DNA of 64,000 nucleotides, from contig NC_055996.1 of the NCBI RefSeq assembly GCF_018446385.1, forward strand, positions 16,479,317 through 16,543,316. Direction: 5' to 3'. The position numbers were made by a program, and so were the translations under genes. The DNA is from Zingiber officinale. Taxonomy: Eukaryota; Streptophyta; Magnoliopsida; Zingiberales; Zingiberaceae. Positions 56,941 through 64,000 of the stretch are shown here, one piece after another (the stretch's first letter is position 1; each line of letters begins with the position of its first letter). The notes under the pieces are model-generated. The model saw only the letters and a list, made by a program, of their open reading frames with translations, was not told the DNA's origin and searched no databases.

Positions 56941-58932
56941 GTCTTTTAGTATAAGTAGGAGATTGTTAGGATGTATACTAAAAGCCTAGCTTTTGGTATA
57001 AACATTTATCTAGAAATAAGAATCACATTGGTCAAATGTCTACATTTATGATAAATGTAGTTGTTCAATTAATTTATATTGTAAATAACATAGTGTGTGG
57101 TGTCACACACAGAGGATCATGTTATCAGCACCTTATAAATTATAAACAGTTACTCATGATTAAGATGGAAAGGAACGAACCATTGGAACAGTCGTAGTGT
57201 AATTAGGTATTAGTTTATCTTGACTAATAAATTATACTAGTACACTCTAAGTGTATTGATTTGGACCATTTTAGGTAAGTTCTTTTTATACTGACTTGAT
57301 AAAAGAACTAGACCTTAGTTATTATGGAAGTGTGTGCTCTTAATCCTAATATAATAACAAGCACATATATTTGATATTTATTTCTTTAATTTATCAATGG
57401 GTGAGATTTAGTTCGATAAATCAATAAGCCCGATAAGTTGGGAAATGATATCACTTATAGTGTGTGTTGTTGATTATAGAAGGAAACTGTGTCCTAGTGA
57501 TCTAGGTTGAGAATGACCCCAAGAGGAGCTCATAAGGATTGTCATGTTAAACCCTGCAGGTGGACTTAGTCTGACATGACGATAAGGTTGAGTGGTACTA
57601 CTCTTGGACTAAGATATTAATTAAGTGAGTTGTCAGTAACTCATTTAATTAGTGGGCATTCATTATCTTAAACACAGGGAGACTAACACACTCATAATAA
57701 GAAGGAGCCCAAAATGTAATTTGGGATTGGTGCGGTAGTTCAATAATAGTTCTTTAGTCGAATGAATTATTATTGATGAAATTAAGTTATGTGTTCGGGG
57801 CGAACACAGGATGCTTAATTTCATCGGGAGACCAAAACCAATTCCTCCTCTCGGTCCCTATCGTAGCCTCTTGTATATAGAGATTTATACCCACTACATA
57901 CCCACCTTCTTACTCATCATAATGGGGCCGACCAAGCTAGCTTGGAACCCAAGCTATGGGCCGGCCAAGACCAAGTGGATGAGCCAAGTTGGTGGCCGGC
58001 CAAAGCTTGGGTCTCATGCTTAGGTGGCCGACCACTAGAATATTAAAAAGGATATTTATTAAAATTATTTCTTATGTGGATATCATGGTTTTAAAAGAGA
58101 GTTTAAAATTTAAATCTTTCCTTTTATAGCTTTCTACAAAAGATTAAGAAAAGATTTGAAATCTTTCCTTATTTGTAGATTGAAAGGAGATTTTAATTTT
58201 GAGAAAACTTTCCTTTTTAACCATGATCATAATTTAAAAGAGAGTTTTAAAAATTAAATATTCTTTTTTATTAGTTTCTACAAAAGATTAAGAAAAGATT
58301 TGATATCTCTCCTTATTTGTAGATTGAAAAGAGATTTTAATTAGAGATAACTTTCCTTTTTGGAAATTATCCACATGTTTAAAAGAAAGATTTTAATTTA
58401 TAAAATTTCCTTTTTATAACCCACCATGAAGGGAAAAATTATTGGAGAAATTTTTTATAAATTTTTGGAAACAAATTAGGAATTTTTAATTTTTGTTTTA
58501 ATTAAAACTCTCTTTGTTTTGGGGAAATAAGTGGCCGGCCATGTAATAATGAAAAGGAAAATTATTTTTAATTAAATAAAATTTTCCTTTTCATGGCAAA
58601 AGAATTAAGGAAGTTTTTAATTAAATTTTCTTATTTGCCAAGACCAATGAATATAAAAGAGGAGGTAGAGGTGCCTTCATGATACACGACTCTATTATTT
58701 TTCTTCCTCTCTTTTCTTCCTTGGTGGTGGCCGGCCCTATTATTTTTCCTTCTTCCTTTTCTTTCTTCTTCATTGGCCAGACCTTGTAATCTCATGGAGC
58801 TTGAAGATGGCCGGATTTTAGCATGGAGAAGAAGGAGAGAAAGGAAGTATCCCTTGGAGCTTGGTGGTGGTGACCGAACCACATCTATTCATGGAATATT
58901 TGTGGTGGCCGAATTATGCTTGGAGAAGAAGG

Positions 58933-61623
58933 TGTTGGTTGCTACTCGGAAAGCCTAATGGTTCCACTGTACAAAAATTTTGTATAAAGGTCTGAACCTT
59001 TCCTAGCTACCATGTGTTCTTTTAAATTAAACTTGGATCGTCTGTGGAACTTAACATGTTTGATCCCAAGTTTAACTTATATATTCTTTTAGGTTTAGAC
59101 TTGGATCTCCTGCGGAACTTAACACGTTCGATCCAAATCACCTAGGTCACAAAGTTAATTAAATATTAATTTCCAAATTTGGCTTCCAGGACTGCATGGC
59201 GAGGCACATGACCTTCTTGGATATGGGAACAACCACCACCGCCTAGACAAAGCCTTTTAAGGAAAGTTAATATTTAATTTCCTTAAATAACTCTAGGTTA
59301 ACCAAAAAGAATAATCGAAGCACAAGTTCAAAAAGAAAACAAAAGAACACAACATCGAAAACTAATTCGAAATCTAGAATCACATGCCTCTTGTATTTGG
59401 TATTTTTACAAAGAAATAAAACTAGTATGATGCGGAAATTAAATACTAGTATACCTTTTCTTTTGCAAGCAAAAACCTCTAGGTCTTCTACCATATTCCT
59501 CTTCTAACCTCAAACATTGTGTGGGCAACGATCTTCCGAGATGAGAAACCACCAAAGCACCTTCTTCTCCTCCTTGCAAGGTTCGGCCACAATAACAGCA
59601 CCTCCAAGGATGAAGAGATTCAACCACCACCAATACTCCAAGGGATTCTAGAAAAGAGGCTTCTTTTCTCTCCTTCTTCTCCTTCTTAGATCCGGCCACC
59701 AAAGCTATCTCCACCAAGAGAAGGTTTTGGCCACACAAAGGAGAGGAGATGAAAAAGAAGGGGTCGACCACACCCAAGGAGAAAAGAGAGGAAAAATAGA
59801 ATAGAGATCTTAGCCATGAAGGCACCTCTACCCCCTCTTTTATAATCCTTGGTCTTGGCAAATAAGGAAATTTAATAAAAAAACTTCCTTAATTCTTTTG
59901 CCATGAAAAAGAAAAATTATTTAATTAAAAATAATTTTTTTTTCTTAATAACAATGGCCGCCCACCTCAAGCCTCAAATCAAGAAAAGTTTTAATTAAAA
60001 CAAGAATTAAAACTTCCTAATTTGTTTCCGGAAATTTATAAAAATTTCTCCAATAATTTTAATCCCTTCATGATTGGTTAATAAAAAGGAAATTTTATAA
60101 ATTAAAATCTTTCTTTTAAACATGTGGATAAAAAGAAAGTTATCTCTAAAAATTAAAATCTCTTTTAATCTACAAATAAGGAAAGATATCAAATCTTTTC
60201 TTAATCTTTTGTAAAAACTTATAAAAGAGAATATTTAATTTTTAAACTCTCTTTTAAATCATGAACATGGTTAAAAAGGAAAGTTTTCTTAAAATTTAAA
60301 ATCCACCTTTTAATCAACAAATAAGGAAAGATTTCAAATTTTAAACTCTCTTTTAAACATGTAGATGATTTACAAATAAGGAAAGTTTTTACCAAAAATT
60401 AAAACCATCCTTTTAATCTACAAATAAGGAAAGAGATTAATCTCTTCTCTTAATCTTTTGTAGAAAGCTATAAAGGAAATTTTTAATTTTAAACTCTCTT
60501 TAAAACATGATATCCACATAAGAAATAATTTTAATAAAAATCCTTTTAATATTCTAGTGGCGGCCACCTAAGCTTGGGACCCAAGCTTTGGCGGCCACCA
60601 ACTTGGCTCATCCACTTGGTCTTGGCCGGCCCTAGCTTGGGTTCCAAGCTAGCTTGGCCGGCCCCATTGGATGGGTAAGAAGGTGGGTATGTCGTGGGTA
60701 TAAATCTCTATATACAAGAGGCTACGATAGGGATCGAGAGGAGGAATTGGTTTTGGTCTCCTGATGAAATTAAGCTTCCCGTGTTCGCCCCGAACATACA
60801 ACTTAATTTCATCAATAATAATTCATTCCACTAAAGAACTATTATTGAACTACCGCACCAATCCCAAATTACATTTTGGGCTTCTTCTTATTATGAGTGT
60901 GTTAGTCTCCCTGTGTTTAAGATGTCGAATGTCCACTAATTAAGTGAGTTATTGACAACTCATTTAATTAATATCTTAGTCCAAGAGTAGTACCACTCAA
61001 CCTTATCATCATGTCGGACTAAGTCCACCTGCAGGGTTTAACATGACAATTCTTATGAGCTCCTCTTGGGGACATTCTCAACCTAGATTACTAGGACATA
61101 GTTTCCTTCTATAATCAACAACACACACTATAAGTGATATCATTTCCCAACTTATCGGGCTTATTGATTTATCAAACTAAATCTCACCCATTAATAAATT
61201 AAAGAAATAAATATCAAATATATGTGTTTGTTATTATATTAGGATTAAGAGCACACACTTCCATAATAACTGAGGTCTTTGTTCCTTTATAAAGTCAGTA
61301 TAAAAGAAATGACCTCTAATGGTCCTACTCAATACACTCTAAGTGTACTAGTGTAATTATATAGTTAAGATAAACTAATACCTAATTATACTACGACCTT
61401 CCAATGATTTGTTCCTTTCCATCTTGGTCGTGAGCTACTGTTTATAATTTATAAGGTACTGATAACATGATCCTCTGTGTGTGACACCACACACCATGTT
61501 ATCTACAATATAAATTAATTGAACAACTACATTTATCATAAATGTAGACATTTGACCAATGTGATTCTTATTTCTAGGTAAATGTTTATACCAAAAGCTA
61601 GACTTTTAGTATACATCCTAACA
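58933..61623 (-). mobile_element. Solo LTR of the Copia B family, reversed, inside the Copia B 3' LTR
   Basis: On the - strand it starts TGTTAGGATGTATACTAAAA at 61623 and ends GCAACCAACA at 58933. Flanking 5-mers are GAAGG (58928-58932) and GAAAG (61624-61628), a target duplication with one change. Length about 2.69 kb. With the host LTR it forms inverted repeats about 0.95 kb or more long. Confidence 0.88.
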
Positions 61624-61935
61624 GAAAGTGGCTTAGGTGGATTCTCATCTCGGTAGATCGTTACCCACACAACGTCCGGGATAAGAAGAGGAATACGGTA
61701 GAAGATCAAGAGGTCGTTGCATACAAAGGAAGGTATAATTAGTAATTAATTTCCGCATCATACTAGTTGTATTTCTTTTGTATGAATTCCAAACACAAGA
61801 GACATGTGATTCTAGATTTTCGGATTTGTTTCGAAGATGTGTTTCTTTTTATTTTTTTTTCGAATTTGTGATTCGATTGTTCTTTTTGGTTAACCTAGAG
61901 TTATTTAAGGAAATTAAATATTAGCTTTCCTTAAA

Positions 61936-62012
61936 AGGCTTTATCTAGGCAGTGGTGGTTGCTCCCATATCCAAGAAGGCCATGTGCCTCGCCATGCAGT
62001 CCTGGAAGCCAA
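61936..62012 (+). other. Shared retroelement module, copy in Copia B LTR
   Basis: GGCTTTATCTAGGCAGTGGT, then GTTGCTCCCATATCCAAGAA, GGCC, GTGCCTCGCCATG and CCTGGAAGCC. A reversed copy lies at about 59180-59262 in the nested LTR, and the truncated 5' LTR starts inside the module at 51983. Confidence 0.65.
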
Positions 62013-63189
62013 TTTTGGAAATTAATATTTAATGGAATTAATAACATAGGTGGATTTGAATCAATAGTGTTAAGTTCCGCTTGCGATTCAAATCTAAACC
62101 ATTAAGAACAGATAAGTTAAATTTGGAATCAATGATGTTAAGTTCCATCTGCGATTCCTAATTTAACTTCTAAAGAACACAATAGATTATTTAAGGAAAG
62201 GTTCGATACTTGTACAAAAAATTTTTGTACAGTGGAATCGGTACATTTTCCTAGGACTAACCAACAATATGTTGATAATACTTATGTTGGAGATTATATA
62301 TATCAAGTTTGATATTAGAGGTATCATGTTGATTATACCTACGTTGTAGGTGCATATGTGTATGGTGTGTACATGTTTGGAGGTGCTACTTATTGTTTAT
62401 GTTGTTTAGTATACACCAGTTGGATTTACCTATACTTATAGATATAGGTGTTAGATGGATCATTGTACTAGAGGTGTTTATGATGATTGGGAGGTTGTTT
62501 TGACGATGATCGTGTTGGTATCATGATTATTATATCATGTTCATTATTGCACTGCATGCTGACGACAATTTGCTCCCTTATGATATGAGCTAATCGCTAG
62601 TCATATATATATATGTATGTTGATGACTACTTGCTCCCCTTTGGTATGAGCTAGTCATCAAACATGTTAGCTGCCTATTCAACTACTATGGGAGAGTGGT
62701 AGCTAGGAGTAGAGCTAGTCCTATCATGCTCACTTGGCCACTTAGTGTTATATTTTGTGTGCCTCAACAACTCATGAGTAGTGGGTCTGGAGGGTACAGT
62801 AGTCAAGGGGCTAGAGATGTAAGTAATCAAGGACCCTGATGTTATGTAGCTAAATAGCTACTTAGAGAATTGTCTACCTCGACCACTCTATTATGGTATC
62901 TGGAGGGTAGTACAATTGTCACAAACCCTAGCCTCTCAGTCATACACGGGTCATGGTATCTTGAGGGGTGGTGGGGGTGAACATGTGGTATACATGCGTA
63001 TTTGCATATGATGCACGGTGTATCTGTGGAGATATACCTGCATACGTATCTTGTAGTTACTAGCTATATGTGAGTGTGATATGTTACACTTGTTTGAGCT
63101 ATGATTGTTGCATATGGTTGTCATACCTCATACAAGTTATTTATTATACATGTATATGTTATCGGTTATATTGCTTAGGTGTTACGAAT

Positions 63190-63410
63190 AGATGTCTGGC
63201 TCGAAGCTCAGACTGGTCGACGGGCTGACCGAATGTCTAGCACGAAGCCCAACTAAGTCGACGGGCCGACCGGATAGCTGGCACGAAGTCCAGACTAGTC
63301 GACGGGCTGACCGAATGTCTGGCATGAAGTCCAGCTAGGTCTATGGGTTGACTTAATAGCTGACACGAAGTCCAAACGGGTCGACGGGCTGACCGGACGT
63401 TTAGCAGGTA
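63190..63410 (+). repeat. About 48-50 bp direct repeat, roughly 4.5 copies
   Basis: Each unit holds TGGCACGAAGTCCA, then GGTCGACGGGCTGACCG. The last unit fades out near 63410. Confidence 0.85.
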
Positions 63411-63619
63411 AGTTAAGGTAAGTCACTGGAGGAGAGTGACTGTGAGGACGTGTTCCCGGGAAGGGAACTTAGGCACCGATCCAACTTATAACCATTTCGG
63501 AAATCTAAGTTGAGATTTTGATTAGATTCTGGTCTCAGTGAGGCAAACAATATCTATTTTTCTTTTAAAAAGAACCCCCCTTGCTCGATTGGTGGTTGCA
63601 CTAATTCAGAGCGGTATCG

Positions 63620-63631
63620 GCTCTGATACCA
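63620..63631 (-). other. Primer-binding site of a reversed LTR element
   Basis: TGGTATCAGAGC on the - strand, two bases from the LTR end at 63634. Confidence 0.85.
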
Positions 63632-63633
63632 CT

Positions 63634-64000
63634 TGTTGGATCATGAGGAATCGATAGAGGGGGGGGGTAAATATCGATAACAAAAAATTATCGAGTAAAG
63701 TACGCAGCGAAAAAGTAAAAACAATGCTAACACGGGTCGATTTACTTGGTTCGGAGCCTGTGTCGACTCCTACTCCAAGTCCCGCACACAAGGGTGCTTT
63801 CGATGGGCAATTCACTAGCAGCTCGAAAGTTATTACAAACTAAGTACAGAGAAATGCTAATGAAAAATTAAAGCAATACCGACAAAGTAAGAGACTAAAA
63901 AGAGCAGCGCGTTTGTCGGAGCTTTGAAGTGTCGCAAGAGCACAAGAGAGCGAATTCTCAGTTGTTGTAGGAGCTCTGCTTTTGACCCTCCTTATATAGG
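63634..64000 (-). repeat. 5' LTR of a reversed Copia (SIRE-like) element, cut by the window end
   Basis: On the - strand the LTR ends ATGATCCAACA at 63634, beside a perfect primer-binding site, with a TTTACCCCCCCCTCTATCG run close to the end as in the other SIRE-like LTRs. CCTATATAAGGAGG at the window edge is a likely TATA box; the upstream part of the LTR lies outside. Confidence 0.8.

Larger units (their letters stand above)
51983..62266 (+). mobile_element. Copia retrotransposon B, degenerate, 5' LTR truncated
   Basis: Only the last 310 bp of the 5' LTR remain (51983-52292). The primer-binding site TGGTATCAGAGC follows at 52295-52306, then a leader with tandem repeats. Protease-to-RNase H remnants span 53960-56940, then a purine-rich tract (AAGTAGGAGAT) and the 3' LTR 56964-62266, which is interrupted by a reversed solo LTR of the same family. 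No gag was found between primer-binding site and protease. The target duplication cannot be tested because the 5' end is missing. Confidence 0.85.
56964..62266 (+). repeat. 3' LTR of Copia B, interrupted by a reversed solo LTR of its own family
   Basis: The first part 56964-58932 starts TGTTAGGATGTATACTAAAA, and the last part 61629-62266 ends CCTAGGACTAACCAACA. A TATA box TATAAAAG is at 58652. Without the insert the LTR is about 2.6 kb. Confidence 0.88.
62267..63633. other. Unassigned stretch, probably interior of the reversed element whose LTR starts at 63634
   Basis: No coding frame with recognisable product. It has T/G-rich text with many TATG words (62270-63180), the tandem repeat at 63190-63410, and at 63620-63631 a reversed primer-binding site. 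It may be the leader of a - strand LTR element, but its far end was not found. Confidence 0.4.

Overview
The window is nuclear DNA of a flowering plant, most likely a monocot. It holds spliced plant genes with GT-AG introns, a plastid starch synthase of the monocot-like SSII type, and a dense load of nested LTR retrotransposons. The repeat style would fit a member of the ginger order, but that is a guess from memory and cannot be proved from this sequence.

Positions 1-18,700 are the gene-bearing part. The 3' end of a DUF1421 (UBA-like, FLOE-type) gene on the + strand (1-240) faces, tail to tail, a nine-exon soluble starch synthase II gene on the - strand (866-9704, 1254 codons). This enzyme has an unusually long, acidic, internally repetitive N-terminal extension of about 755 residues; one huge exon (4573-6556) carries most of it. 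Upstream lies a seven-exon - strand gene (10661-18640, 450 codons) for a protein with seven CCHC zinc knuckles, probably a nuclear RNA-surveillance cofactor of the AIR/ZCCHC7 kind. Its 5 kb third intron contains a decayed LINE split by a short inverted-repeat element.

Positions 18,700-26,100 are a rearranged 5' flank. A 3.07 kb foldback / Pack-MULE-like element (19102-22173) with arms of about 1.1-1.25 kb, themselves built of palindromes, encloses two intact exons of a calcium-dependent protein kinase. Beyond it the first exon and promoter of the zinc-knuckle gene recur twice more as decayed tandem copies, one opened by a Tourist-like MITE swollen with GA-rich repeats, the other by an LTR-like fragment with three 174-bp repeats before a TATA box.

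Positions 26,100-64,000 are nested retrotransposons. A degenerate Ty3/gypsy element of Tat-like organisation (26118-38730) carries a spliced antisense coiled-coil ORF and has taken three solo-LTR insertions, each with a perfect 5-bp target duplication. It is cut off by a - strand Copia element (38731-51982), which hosts a young gag-only element (45043-49129, intact 482-codon gag, perfect PBS, TGTGT duplication). This Copia then abuts the truncated 5' LTR of a second, + strand Copia (51983-62266), whose 3' LTR contains an inverted solo LTR of its own family. A fourth LTR with primer-binding site starts at 63634 and runs off the window.

The observations most worth following are: the starch synthase extension, whose repeats carry degenerate copies of the first strand of the catalytic domain; the palindrome-built foldback element with kinase exons; dyad-symmetric CpG-rich arrays placed just upstream of the TATA element in three LTR groups with different core sequences; and an approximately 75-nt module shared by the gag-only element and the second Copia's LTRs.
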